Source of the DNA: Hippophae tibetana
Lineage: Eukaryota > Streptophyta > Magnoliopsida > Rosales > Elaeagnaceae
Length of the DNA: 64,000 nucleotides
NCBI GenBank assembly: GCA_037013495.1
Contig: CM072803.1
Location: 57,549,627 to 57,613,626, forward strand
Direction: 5' to 3'
The notes under the pieces were generated by a model that was not told the DNA's origin, searched no databases, and saw nothing but the letters and a program-made list of their open reading frames with translations. Positions 11,510-22,388 of the stretch are shown here, one piece after another (within the stretch, counting starts at the first letter, position 1; each line of letters starts with the position of its first letter). A program made the translations under genes and the position numbers.

Positions 11510-11522
11510 TGGTATTAGAACC
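11510..11522 (+). promoter_or_regulatory. Degenerate primer-binding site, copia relic 1
   Basis: TGGTATTAGAACC closely resembles the initiator-Met tRNA primer site of plant copia elements (TGGTATCAGAGC). It lies two bases after the LTR end. Confidence 0.6.
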
Positions 11523-11611
11523 AATACACCCTTTTAGGGCTTGACCACTCTGTTGTTGATTATTTTAACTCACTATTCATACACACATTTTTCTCTCTAT
11601 TTTTCTTTCTA

Positions 11612-13100
11612 ATGGACTCGAGAGGAGGAGGTAACATTGGTAGGCCTCTATTGTTCAATGGGCTAAATTATGCCTATTGGAAATCTCAAACAAGGGACTT
11701 TTTATGGTTCCTTAGATATCGTGTTTTGTTAATAGTTGAAATTGGTTAGGGTTATACAAATAAAACCCTCCCTGATAATACTATGATTCCTAAACCCATG
11801 ATTGAGTGGACAAAAGAAGGAAGTAAGGAATCTGAATGGGATAGAAAGGGACTTTATGCAATCATTAAGGCTATCACGCCTAATGAATATTGAAGAATCC
11901 AAAGTTGTACTACTTCATAAAAAGAATGGAATATTTTGAAAACTATTCATAAAGATACTTTTGGTGTAAAAAGATCTAAAATTTTGAAGATGAATAGAGT
12001 TTTTGAACTTTGTAACATGCAAGAGGATGAAAACTTTGAAAATTTTGATGCACGATTTTAAATTATTTTCAATTCTTCGTACAACTTAGGTAGACCTATT
12101 AGAGAAGAAAAACAGATTGAGAAAATCATCACTAGCCTACCTTATCAATTTCATGCCAAAGTTACCATACTTAAGTCCATGTACAAGCATGGTGAGCTTA
12201 CTATTAATGAGTTAGTTGGTGATCTACAAGTCTTTGAACTTCATCACCTATTCCCCAAAAAATATCAAATTACTATTGATAAGGGAAAGAGTTTAGCACT
12301 CAAGTCCACCAAGGGTAGTGGATCCATAAAAACTATGAATATATGCCACAACTCTAAGTGATGATGACTGTGACCCTGATAAGCAAGAAATGGCTTTACT
12401 TGCCAAGAGATTCGTTAGATTCTTTAAGAAAAAGAAACCTTTATTTGGGAGTGATAGAAAAGAGAGCTTGACCACTAAGGGTGCAAAAATAAATATAGAT
12501 TGATGAATACTCGAATAATGAGCTGAGAAACCCAATAAATGCCACCTAAACAAAATCATATGCTTTGAAGGTAGGAAGCTCATTCATATTGTTGCCAATT
12601 GTATTCAGGTTATTATTTCAGAAAGTACGTGCAATTATGAAAAGAATGAAACCAACTTTCTTGATTTATTTACTTAAAGCAATATCATAGATTCTTCAAC
12701 TACAACCTCAGATGCTCAAGAGGTTCTAGCTGAAGATAATGAAGATGAATTGCTCAATTCTTATAATGCACTCTTATTGGAGCATATGAATTTAGAAAAA
12801 AGCCAATAAAAGGGCTTTGGTATGCCTTGAAGAAAGATTTTGAGGAAAATAAGTCCTCAATTGATGGTCAATAACTTGATCTCACTAACAAATGTAAGCT
12901 CATTCAAAAGCAATATTTTGATTTTCTTGAAAAATTTAAAGTTCTAACAAGATGCTTTCAATAAGAACAACATCTACTACAAAGAACCTTGAAAATGGAT
13001 TATTCAATTAGCTACTACCGTTGGTAAACTAGAAGCATAAGGATCTTGTAAACTTTCCTTTCAACCAATGGTCAACCCTTGGAAAAATACCAATGATATG
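11612..13100 (+). pseudogene. Ty1/copia gag (UBN2 type), degenerate, relic 1
   Basis: Translation from the ATG at 11612 gives MDSRGGGNIGRPLLFNG and then NYAYWKSQTRDFL, the classic start of copia gag proteins. It continues through YNLGRPIREEK, SLPYQFHAKV and ELTINELVGDLQ, the conserved UBN2 region, with several stop codons (near 11747, 11890, 11918 and 12059). The longest open piece is 12179-12361. A lysine-rich stretch and a damaged zinc knuckle (CFEGRKLIHIVANC) follow near 12565-12605, and then a charged, coiled-coil-like tail up to about 13100. The protein would have formed the virus-like particle in the cytoplasm. No protease, integrase or reverse transcriptase follows. It is paralogous to the relic at 18112. 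Confidence 0.8.
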
Positions 13101-13353
13101 TATGTAAGTCTCGTTGTACTTGTGTTTGTGTGTTGGCTTCTCATGTACAAAACACGATGTCTATTATTTTACTTAGTGTTTTTATCTTTCTCTGTGTAAG
13201 GTTGATTACTATGAATCATCATTTCACACACACATATAATTATAAGGTTGGTTTTCGTAATGTACAACTAGGTAAAATATTGGTATTTATGGATAGTACT
13301 TAGCATTTTTAGAAACAAAAAAAATAAAAAAAATTAGCACCTCACCACCAAGA
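13101..13353. other. Left flank of the chromovirus insertion
   Basis: Non-coding sequence ending CACCTCACCACCAAGA. The right flank at 17132 begins CAAGCTTGCTACC. These appear to be the two sides of one former sequence, possibly the U3 part of the second copia LTR. Confidence 0.45.
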
Positions 13354-13735
13354 TGATGGGTTCTTTAATGCACCCAGCCATAGCGCGAGTGCTAGAGAAG
13401 AGAGAAGAGGCATAAGGCTCCAACCTAGAGCCACGATCGAGCTCAAAGGAGGAGGGGAACACTCCAATTCGTTAGGGAGGGACCACGCAAGCCGTTAGAA
13501 GAATCTATGACAAGGTGAAGGGCATGAAGGTAGGCTCATATCATCCCTGCTATTTTCTGTTATGATCCAACTAATTCTTGTTAATCTATGTAATTTCCTT
13601 TCAATAAATCTGATCTGTAAGGCTATATAAAGGGCCAAGGAATCCAGAGAAAAGAAATGAGAATCAAAGGCTTAATTTTCCTCCTCTACATGTCATCTTC
13701 TTCCTCAGCTCTATTCTTAAATTAAAACCCTAACA
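13354..13735 (+). repeat. 5' LTR of the chromovirus, 382 bp
   Basis: It starts TGATGGGTTC and ends AACCCTAACA. It contains AATAAA at 13603-13608 and a TATATAA at 13624-13630, both also present in the 3' LTR. Confidence 0.93.
13624..13630 (+). promoter_or_regulatory. TATA box of the chromovirus LTR
   Basis: TATATAA in GGCTATATAAAGGGCC is unchanged in both LTRs, although they differ at about 33 other sites. The position, about 105 bp before the LTR end, fits a U3/R promoter. Confidence 0.7.
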
Positions 13736-13736
13736 T

Positions 13737-13750
13737 TGTTATCAAAGCCA
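13737..13750 (+). promoter_or_regulatory. Primer-binding site, initiator-Met tRNA type
   Basis: TGTTATCAAAGCCA begins one base after the LTR end and resembles TGGTATCAGAGCCA, the usual initiator-Met primer site. Confidence 0.7.
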
Positions 13751-14660
13751 TGGACATTAGGGGTAAATCTAACGCTGAGTTTCGCAGCAAAGTAATAGAA
13801 ACCCTAGCAAGGCATGAATCAGGCTATGCTCACCGAGTTACAAGGACTTTGCGCCACTCGGAATTTTCCTAAAGAAAACCCGTTCGCACAAGAAGAAAAC
13901 CCATGCCCAAATGGTGGGTTCATAAATCCTAATGAGCCACCACGTTCCCATTTTAGGCTATCATTTCCTACCTTTGCAGGGAAAGATCCCACTGGGTGGA
14001 TAAACAAAGCCGAACAATACATTGAATTCACAAATACTATACCAGAACAACGAGTGCAGCTGGCATCGTTTAATTTGGATGGTATTGCCTTACAGTGGCA
14101 TAGATGGATCACCATGTTCTGTGGACCACTCACTTGGGAGGAATTTTTCCAAGCTATGCAGTTGAGATTTGGCCCAACTGATTATAAAGATCCCTCTGAA
14201 GCCCTAACCAGACTCAAACATACTTCAAGCGTAGCTACCTACCAGGAAACATTTGAGAAACTTTCTCTCATAGTGGATGGTCTTCCAGAAGAATTTTTGA
14301 TAGGATGTTTCATCGCTGGATTAAGAGATGAGATGAGAACTGAAGTAAAAATTAAGAAGCCACGAACGTTGGCTGAAGCTATAGGGGTGGCAAGATTGAT
14401 TGAAGAAAAGAATCTGCTCCAGAGGAAGGCCATTCAATATCCACGATACCCAACATCCTCTGTGACAACAAGGACCACCACTAATCCTACTACTGGTGTG
14501 TTAGGACCCCCTCCCCAACAAAGAACCAACTAAGCATCAATTGCCTCAGCTAATACCTTTCATCGCATCAATAATCAGGAGGCATGTGAGCGCCGAGATA
14601 AGTGGCTATGCTACTATTGTGATGAGAAGTTTACAGCTGGACACCGTTGTGCACGTCCAT
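13750..14660 (+). pseudogene. Chromovirus gag with zinc knuckle, broken
   Basis: The original start is probably the ATG at 13750 (MDIRGKSNAEFRSK). That frame shifts near 13805-13815 into the long open piece at 13814-14530. The piece carries the Retrotrans_gag domain: FPTFAGKDPTGWI near its residue 50, WHRWI...LTWEEF, then LRFGP, SVATYQETFEKL and FIAGLRDEMR. A TAA at 14531 ends it, but the same frame then continues to a CCHC zinc knuckle (LCYYCDEKFTAGHRC, about 14606-14650) before another stop. The protein would have bound RNA and assembled the particle in the cytoplasm. The later pol modules lie immediately downstream, as expected for a fused gag-pol. Confidence 0.88.
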
Positions 14661-15500
14661 AACTATTTATGATAGAGAATATTGAACAAATTCTCTCAAG
14701 AAACTCTGAAGAAAATTTGGAACAAGAATTACCATAGGTAATGCCTGAATTCTTATTTCATGCTATAGTAGGAGCTGAACATCCTCAAACCATACGAGTA
14801 ATGGGGCAGTTAAAAAAAGAAATTGTGAGTGTTGATTGATGGAGGAAGTACTCATAATTTCATTGATCAAGATCTTACTCTCCAATATGGAATAACTATT
14901 ACCAAGGGAAAGAAGCTGGAAGTAATGGTGGCCAATCGTGAGAAGGTGGAATATGTAGGGCAATGCAGCAACCTTAGCCTTACCATACAAGGGTATTAGG
15001 TAACTGCAGATTTCTATGTCCTTCCTATTGCAGCATGCCAACTGGTGTTAGGTGTCCAATGGCTTGAGACTTTGGGTTCTATCGAGATGGACTATAATAA
15101 GCTAACCATCAGTTTCCAGGAGAAAGGTACTTCTCATAAGCTTCAAGGATTAGGGCACACAAACATTACAACCCTAACATGTAAGGAAACCCAGAGCTTT
15201 CCATATACAGGGTTGTTCCTTCAGATACTTTCAAATAAACCCTCAGAAGAACAAACTAGAACTCATTCACCTGAGATAAGTGAAATATTAGTTGCATTCC
15301 CTCAAGTGTTTGAACCCTCCACCGGCCTTCCTCCTAAACGATTACATGATCACTGTATTCCTCTACAACCAGGAACATGACCAGGAAATGTAAGACCCTA
15401 CCGTTACCCTTACTACCAAAAAACTGAGATAGAAAAAATGGTATCAGAGCTCCTACACTCTAACTTGATTAGACCCAGCAACAACCCCTTCTCGTCACCG
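14661..15500 (+). pseudogene. Chromovirus aspartic protease and start of RT, broken
   Basis: LIDGGSTHNFID (around 14835-14870) is the retroviral-type aspartic protease active-site region, with the usual D-[ST]-G read here as D-G-G. A stop and a frame change fall just before it. The protease end, VLGVQWLETLG, opens the piece starting at 15045. That piece runs through a linker and FPQVFEPSTGLPP to a stop at 15378. The same frame then gives [27 protein letters not shown] (RT fingers) before a frame change near 15500. The protein would have cut the Gag-Pol polyprotein and is inactive now. Confidence 0.82.
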
Positions 15501-15501
15501 G

Positions 15502-16752
15502 GTGTTGTTAGTAAGAAAAACTGATGGAACTTGGAGATTTTGCATGGATTATAGATCTCTGAATTCCATTACTATCAAAGACAAATACTCTATACCAGTC
15601 ATAGAAGAGTTATTGGATGAATTTGATGGAGCCAGGGTCTACTCTAAACTAGATCTTCAATCAGGGTATCATCAGATCAGGGTTCGTGAAGAATATACCC
15701 CAAAAATAGCATTCTGGACACATGAAGGCCACTATGAGTTCCTTGTGATGCCTTTTGGTCTCACTAATGCCCCTACTTTGAGACATCCTTTCACTACCCT
15801 AATTGTTGCTAAGGCTTTTGTGGCAAAAATAGTACGCTTACATGGCATTCCTACTTCAATAGTCAGTGACAGGGACAAAATATTTGTAAGTTCCTTCTGG
15901 AAAGCCCTATTCAGACTACATGATACTAAGCTATGCATGAGTTCAAGTTACCACCCTCAAACGGATGGGTAGACAGAAGTATCCAACTACACCTTGGAAC
16001 AATATCTATGTTGTTTTATTGGAGAACAGCCAAGCCAATGGATAGAATGGTTGCCTTGGGCAGAATATAGTTATAATATATCGACACATTCTTCCACAAA
16101 AATGACACCCTTTGAGGCAGTTTATGGCCACCCACCCCCTCGTTTATTGGCCTACATCCCTGGAACTTCCAAAGTTCAGTTGGTGGATGAATGCTTGCGT
16201 GATAGGGACACCATTTTGCATGATCTACACCACCATCTCATGATAGCTCAGAACCGTATGAAGTGTCACGTTGATCAACACCGTAGAGAAGTATCCTTTG
16301 CAGTAGGAGATTATGTATACCTCTACCTTCAACCATATAGACAAAAATCTGTGGCTTTCCAAGCTGCCATCAAGTTAGCCCCACGTTTCTATGGGCCTTA
16401 CAAAATCACAGCACAAATTGGGGCAGTAGCATATAGGCTGGAATTGCCTCTTGATTCCCAGATACACAATGTCTTTCATGTTAGTCGCCTCAAGAGACAC
16501 TTGTGGAATTACACCCCACCCTTCGCAATCCTACCTCCTATCTCAGATAATTCTACAATGCTTCCTCATCCCGAGTCTGTCTTGGACCGAAGAGTGATCA
16601 AGAAAGGGAATTATCGACCAAAATCAGAAATTTTAGTGAAGTGGGCTGGAGCAGCAATAGAGGATGCTACTTGGGAAAACGAATGGCATTTTTCTAAGAC
16701 ATATCCATCCTTAATCCTTGTGGGCAAGGATTCTCGGGTAAAGAGGAGTTGA
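15502..16752 (+). pseudogene. In-frame RT::integrase fusion with chromodomain-like tail
   Basis: One frame runs from 15502 to the TGA at 16750-16752, interrupted only by TAG at 15970-15972. Residues 1-96 are the RT start: [22 protein letters not shown], then [10 protein letters not shown]. The sequence passes straight into [32 protein letters not shown] and [10 protein letters not shown], which is integrase from the middle of its catalytic core. The RT YxDD motif, RNase H, the integrase HHCC finger and the first part of the integrase core are therefore missing, by a clean in-frame deletion near 15780. After the TAG come the integrase C-terminus (VGDYVYLYLQPYRQ, HNVFHVSRLKRHL) and a chromodomain-like SEILVKWAGAAIEDATWE. 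The stop codon is the first bases of the 3' LTR. It cannot encode a working polymerase or integrase. Confidence 0.93.
16740..16748 (+). promoter_or_regulatory. Polypurine tract of the chromovirus
   Basis: AAAGAGGAG sits one base before the 3' LTR, where plus-strand DNA synthesis is primed in LTR elements. Confidence 0.65.
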
Positions 16753-17131
16753 TGGGTGCTAAAATGCACCTAACCCTAGCGCACGCGCCAGAGAAGAGAG
16801 AAGAGGCATAATGTTCCAACCCAGAGCCACGATTGAGCTCAGAGGAGGAGTGGAACACTCCAATCCATTAGGGAGGGACCATGCAAGCCGTTATAAGAAT
16901 CTCTGACAGGGTGAAGGGCACGAAGGTAGGATCATATCATCCCCATTGTTTTCTGTTACGATCCAACTAATTCCTGTTAATCTATGTAATTTCCTTTCAA
17001 TAAATCTGATATGTAAGGCTATATAAAGGGCCAAGGAATCCAGAGAAAAGAAATGAGAATCAAAGGCTTAATTTTCCTCCTCTGCATGTCATCTTCTTCC
17101 TCAGTTCTATTCTTAAATTAAAACCCTAACA
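16750..17131 (+). repeat. 3' LTR of the chromovirus, 382 bp
   Basis: It starts TGATGGGTGC and ends AACCCTAACA. It has the same length as the 5' copy and differs at about 33 positions by hand count. Most differences lie in the first two thirds, and the last ~120 bp are nearly unchanged. Confidence 0.93.
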
Positions 17132-17136
17132 CAAGC

Positions 17137-18018
17137 TTGCTACCAAGTTCGTCACCACCCTCGCCACTACCCTTGGCGAGGTGGAAAAATTGAGCCCTAT
17201 AAATACCCTACTCATTTCTATCTTTTTTAACTCTTGTTTAAGAGTCAAAAGTCTGCCAAAATTCACTCTGAGATTTATATCTATTATCAAAATTATTTTG
17301 GAGAGACTATATTCGAGTAGAAGTCACTTGATGAGTTTAGTAATCAAATTATAGGCTATATGCATATGTGGTTTGACTGTGTGTCTCTTGTACACAATTT
17401 GATTTTAGTAAGGACTATATGCCATGTGATGTTATGCGTTATTACACTTATTGTCATTGATTATTGGTTTTTAATCATATCACGTTGAATGGTGTTAGAT
17501 GTAGAGGATAGCCAAGTTCGAATGCTAAACTAAATAGTTACGGAAGCAACAAGTAAAAAGCACCAGTAGGAAATTTGGACAAAGGTCCTTACTGATAGAG
17601 ATAATAGTGGTTTTATTTTCTATCAATATTGTAACCTTTTTACTATTTATTGAATTATATTTCTTCTAAGTGGTTGCCTTAAGCAGCCCAAGAATGTTAC
17701 CATATAGGTTTACCTCATTATATCGAATTATATGCATGATCTAAGTTTATGTTAGTACAATCCAAGTTTAAGGTGTGTATTTTTCAACATAATATTAGCT
17801 TAAACTTTGATTAGAAAGTATTTGTTATTTACTTACTTTCGATTTTACATATAATATTTGATTTTTTATTTTTTTTCTTTTGGTATTAAACTATTTATGC
17901 TTATGCTGTGTGACCTATATATATCTTATATTGCTCTATTGCTTGTAAGCTTAGGTTGAGTTCTCTAGATGTTTGTATGTTCTTACCTTGGTCATATATC
18001 AGATTGTGGACTCTTTCA
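17137..18018 (+). repeat. LTR-like region of copia relic 2
   Basis: It contains a GC-rich stretch with the pair CTCGCC...GGCGAG near 17160-17180, a TATA-like CCCTATAAATACCC near 17195, and a pyrimidine-rich leader. It ends ACTCTTTCA directly before a primer-binding-like site. The last 250 bp are colinear with 11250-11507. The left part may continue before the chromovirus, at about 13240-13353. Confidence 0.5.
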
Positions 18019-18020
18019 TT

Positions 18021-18032
18021 TGGTATCATCGC
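18021..18032 (+). promoter_or_regulatory. Degenerate primer-binding site, copia relic 2
   Basis: TGGTATCATCGC resembles the initiator-Met primer site TGGTATCAGAGC, two bases after the inferred LTR end. Confidence 0.6.
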
Positions 18033-18111
18033 AAGTACACCCTTCTAGGCTTAACTACTATGGTGTTGATTCTGATAACTCCCTTTTTCAAACACACACA
18101 CTTTCTCTTTA

Positions 18112-20660
18112 ATGGAGTCAGGAGAAGGAGATAATGTAGGTAAACTTCCACTTTTCAATGGGATGGACTATGCCTATTGAAAATCACAAAGAAGGGCCTT
18201 CTTGTGGTCTCAAGGAGACCGTGTGTGGTTTCTTATGAAGAATGGATGGACTATCCAACTAAAACCCTACTCGATAATTCTATGATTCCAAAACCTATGA
18301 CATAGTAGAGTAAGGAATAATGCGAAGAGTTCGAATGGAGAAGTAAGGGTCTAGATGCTAACATCAAAGCTATGATACATGATGAGTTTAGAAGGATTCA
18401 AAGTTATACATTTTCAATGCAAGCTTGGGATATTCGAGAGACAATTCATGAGGGTATATATGATCTAAAGAGATTAAGAATTTTGAAATTAAATAGAGAA
18501 TTTGAATTGTGCATCATACAAGACAAGACCTTTGATAAGTTCTATATACGATTTTCAAATATAGTTAATTGTTCACACAACCTACATAGACCTATTAGTG
18601 AAAAAAAAAATATTAAAAAGATCATCGCTAATCTACCTTATAGACTTCATGCTAAAGGTAAAGTACTTGAATTTATGTATAGACCAAGTGAGCTTACTAT
18701 AAATGAGCTAATAGGTGACCTATAAGTCTTTGAATTACATCACTTATTGCGAAGACAAGAACAATATGCTTTTAATAAGGGAAATAACTTGGCTCTAAAT
18801 TCAAGCCAAGGTAGTGGTCCCAATGAAAATTTTAATGCAACAGTTATGGATAATGATGAGGAGGAATTGGAATTACTTACCTAGAGATTCACCATTTTAG
18901 AAAGAAGAAATCCTTTTTTGGAGGTGTTAGAAAAGAAATTTCAAGCTTAAAGAGCTCAAAATCAATTACAATTGATTATAACTCAGATCAAGAATCTAAA
19001 AAATCTAGCAAAATATCACTTAAACAAGATCAAATTCTTCGATTATAGAATTCCAGGACATATTGCTACAAATTTCTTTTAGAAACAAAATTGCATGAAA
19101 AGGTATGCAATGAAAGCTGAGATTACTATTTCGGATAGTACCAGTAGTGATGATAAGGATGGTACTGATTTTATGGGCTTTATTACATTTTGTAGAATCA
19201 TTAATCCTTTGACTACTACCTCAAATGTTCAAGAAGTGATTGTTAAATATGATAAAGATAATGATGATGATGAGCAAGAAAAAATGCTCGATACCTAGAA
19301 TGTTCTATTGTTGGATCATATCAAGTCTTAAAAGGATAAGACAAAGGCTATGGAAAGGCTTGATGAAAAATAATGTGAGATTTATGAATTAAAGAAAGCT
19401 CTTTAAGAAATGAAGTCCTCTATTGATGAACAACAACATGATCTCACAAGCAGGTGTGGTCATTCAAAAAAGTTATAATGATTTGCAAGAAAGGTTTAAT
19501 GCAAATCATGAAGAAGTTAAAAAGCTTAAGGAATTGTAAATGATTCCTCCTTATGGTACAGCTACGCAACCTCTTGATCCAAAGAATGAAATTGAACAAT
19601 TAAAAAGGTAGATAATTGTTCTTGAGGGTTCAAAGGATGATTTGAATGACTCTCTTATGGAAAAGGATATCGAGATTGAGAAACTACATAAGAGAGTTAA
19701 GATTCTTAATAATTAAACCATTTATCTGGAATGCTTTCTTAGAGAAAAGGAAGACTTTGTTGCAACCCTAAAAGATAAACTCTACATATGGAAGAAAGAA
19801 CTTGTATACTCTTCCATTGTTATCGACAGAATGACTACGGGTTCAAAAATGTAGAATGACCAGAGGTTCAAAAATGTTAAATAAAATGATTAGCAATGTT
19901 AAGTTTTTTGGGAGGAATGCATGAAATTGGGTATAGTGAAAGGGTTTCAAAAACTTCTACAAGTGGTTCTACTAAGTTTGTTAAAGCTTCCAATCAAGAA
20001 CCAAATTAAAGTCTTTCATTATAAATATGTTGCATGATCATAGTGAGATTCTCCTAGCAAGGCAAAACCTTCACCTAAGACTAAAACTTCACGTCACTCT
20101 AATAGTGGTTCACTTCCTTTAATTACTATCACTCCCACTTGTAACCACTTTGGTGTGCTTAAGCTTTCTTGACCACACTATGGGAAATTGACTTCTCATT
20201 CTCGTGTGAAAGTCAATATGAGTGCTTCCCTTTTTTTTCCTTCACACACTACTACTCAGAGTTAAGGATCCCATTTTCCTAACTCTATAGTTAGTACTTA
20301 TTATTGTTGGGGCACTGTTGGCCACGTTGATAAACAGTGTCCAAGATATGTAAAGAGTACTTCTTGAAGCTCTCCATCTCACCCTCTTCCTTCTCCCTTG
20401 ATTGGATGTACTATTGTGGCTCATCTAAGAATTTTCAAGCTCATTGCATTATGCACCTGAGGTATAAAGCAAAAAGAAATAAATTTACCTCAAAAAGTCC
20501 ACCTCACCCAACTTATATGGATAACTCATCTGGATTTTATAAAATTTTTGAACAAAGCACTCCATGAGTTCCATATACTCCTCATGCTTACTTGCGTCAA
20601 AGATTATCTCCAAGTCTTGTTACCCCTCACAAATTTTTTAAATGGAGGAATACAATTTGG
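18112..20660 (+). pseudogene. Ty1/copia gag, long degenerate form, relic 2
   Basis: The ATG at 18112 starts MESGEGDNVGKLPLFNGMDY, parallel to relic 1. The best open piece (18372-18725) keeps the UBN2 features: LNREFELCIIQ, FSNIVNCSHNLHRPI, KKIIANLPYRLHAKG and ELTINELIGDL. Acidic and charged coiled-coil-like segments follow (19095-19298 and onward), broken by many stops. Near 20300 the reading YYCWGTVGHVDKQC looks like a zinc knuckle with one cysteine lost, and a weaker one lies near 20140. No integrase or RT follows. It encoded a capsid-type protein and is now inactive. Its gag extends further than what remains of relic 1. Confidence 0.75.
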
Positions 20661-21584
20661 TAACTATTTTTGGATGATCTCTTGGGGTTGAATTGCTTAC
20701 TTTCTTTTCCCTCTTTGTTTGTCATTTTTTTGTATGTGAATATATGTCATTTTGTTTATGTCCATCTATTTGACTCTTCTTTATCTTTTGCTTATTGTTT
20801 CCTTATAGTGCACTTTATTTTAATTGTATTATTTATTTATTTACCTTTCTAGATGATCCTTTACTAGTTTTCTCACATGTTAGTTGCTTTGACATGTTCC
20901 TTATGTGCTTTTTCCTTGCATATTTCCTGCCTATTCCTCTATGGATTTTTCTATAAGCATCACATCATAAGTTCTTCATGTATACAAAGTATTAGGATTA
21001 TGCCTTCTACAATCTTATCATACATATGCCATGTTATGCATTATGTATCTCATCTGTTTTACTAGGTTCTCCATTCATAAACCTAGCACGTTTTATGTTG
21101 TTTCCCTGTTCATCCATTCTTGGCTTCTGTCTACCTTTTTCCTTCTTATCCTTATACTATACTATAGTTGTTTCATTGAATTTAATTGGGACGATTTTAC
21201 AAGCATGTATTTATGAGTGTTTCTCTTTTCAATGTTTGCTCTATTTTATCATGTGCATTTGTATGTGTTATAGATTATTTACCTATCTTTAGGCCTTTGA
21301 CATACAGATAGTGTTTTATCTAATTCTATGTGTTAATTGTCACTCATGTTGTTTGTGTTGTTGTCACTATCTGAGTATGTCTTGTGTTTCTATGTTTGAA
21401 ATTTTACCTTTCTCTCATACGTAGTGGTTTTTATGGCATCCCTTCTTTGTACTTTCTTTTAGGGATTTACCTCTATTGTTCACTAATTAGTCAATTTATT
21501 TCTTTCTTCCTCCTAATTTGCAATAATGTGAGGTTTGATGTTTATTCCTTTTGAGACACTTTCATATTCTTTTTAGGCTTTGAT
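20661..21584. other. T-rich sequence without recognisable gene
   Basis: The plus strand is pyrimidine-rich, and the short open frames here (Phe/Leu/Ile/Tyr-rich) reflect base composition. It could be untranslated sequence of a neighbouring retroelement. Confidence 0.4.
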
Positions 21585-22240
21585 ATGTTTCCAGTCCTTT
21601 CTTCTCCCAACTAAGGGTGAGATTTCATTCAATGCATCTTTCTAAAACCAAAGTCAATTTATGTAAGCAATCATCAAATGAGTTCCCAAAGACAGAGAAA
21701 TCGTCCATGAAAATCTCAATGAATTTTTCCAATATGTTTGAGATAATAGATATCATGCATCTCTGGAAAGTGGCGGGGGCATTGCATAACCCAAATGGCA
21801 TTCTTCGAAAATAAAATGTCCCAAAAGGACATGTAAATGTGGTTTTTTCCTAATCTTCTGATGGTATGGGTACTTGATAATATCTAGAAAATCCATCCAG
21901 AAAATAGTAAAATTCATGCCTAGCTAATCTTTCCAACATTTGATCAATGAATGGAAAATGAAAGTGATCTTTTTTAGTATATAAATTTAGTTTTCTAAAA
22001 TCTATACAGATTCTTCATCCAGTGATTATTCTAGTAGCACTAATTCACTTTTGTCATTTTTAACAACTGTTATCCTAGATTTCTTAGGTACCACATGCAC
22101 TGGACTAACCCACTTACTATCCACAATAGGAAAGATAATTCATTCTTCTAACAATTTAAGAATTTCTTTCTTAACTACCTCTTGCATATTTGGGTTTAGT
22201 CTTCTTTGGGCCTCTCGTACAAGTTTAGCACATGAGTACA
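21585..22240 (-). pseudogene. Athila-type Ty3/gypsy reverse transcriptase fragment
   Basis: The minus strand, read from about 22235 downward, gives RLNPNMQEVVKKEILKLL, SKWVSPVHVVPKKSR, DHFHFPFIDQMLERLARHE, MPFGLCNAPATFQRCM and then FMDDFSVFGNSFDDCLHKL. The FMDD is the RT catalytic Y/F-x-D-D box, here intact. The FMDDFSV...SFD.CL wording is typical of the Athila lineage. Stops and a damaged IDYR-like segment near 22005 interrupt the frame, and the fragment fades near 21590 after a WEK segment. No protease, RNase H or integrase was found on either side. The original enzyme copied RNA into DNA within virus-like particles. This piece is dead. Confidence 0.88.
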
Positions 22241-22388
22241 TAAACATTCATCAAACAAAATATCCATCAAACAAAACATCCATAAAACAAGCTACCCAAA
22301 CTTCAAACACAGGAATAGAAAAATTAAAGCATTATAAAAATTACCATGATGTTTTTATATGCTAATCAAGATTATGAGATTCTCCTAA

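Larger units (their letters stand above)
13354..17131 (+). mobile_element. Ty3/gypsy chromovirus with internal pol deletion
   Basis: This is a 3778-bp element bounded by two 382-bp LTRs (TGATGGGT...AACCCTAACA). The flanks are CAAGA (13349-13353) and CAAGC (17132-17136), a four-of-five target-site match. The order is LTR, initiator-Met primer site, gag, protease, the 5' half of the RT domain, the 3' half of integrase with a chromodomain-like tail, polypurine tract, LTR. By hand I count about 33 differences between the LTRs, roughly 9 percent, so the insertion is old. The short LTR and the chromodomain suggest a small chromovirus such as the Reina group. The lineage is inference. Confidence 0.93.

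Noticed and set aside
13726..13735. AAACCCTAAC resembling the plant telomere repeat
   Set aside because: It is a single copy forming the LTR end and recurs only at the other LTR end (17121-17131).
20670..21292. Hydrophobic open frames that look like membrane proteins
   Set aside because: The T-rich strand yields Phe, Leu, Ile and Tyr by composition. Several frames are open at once and none has a family signature.
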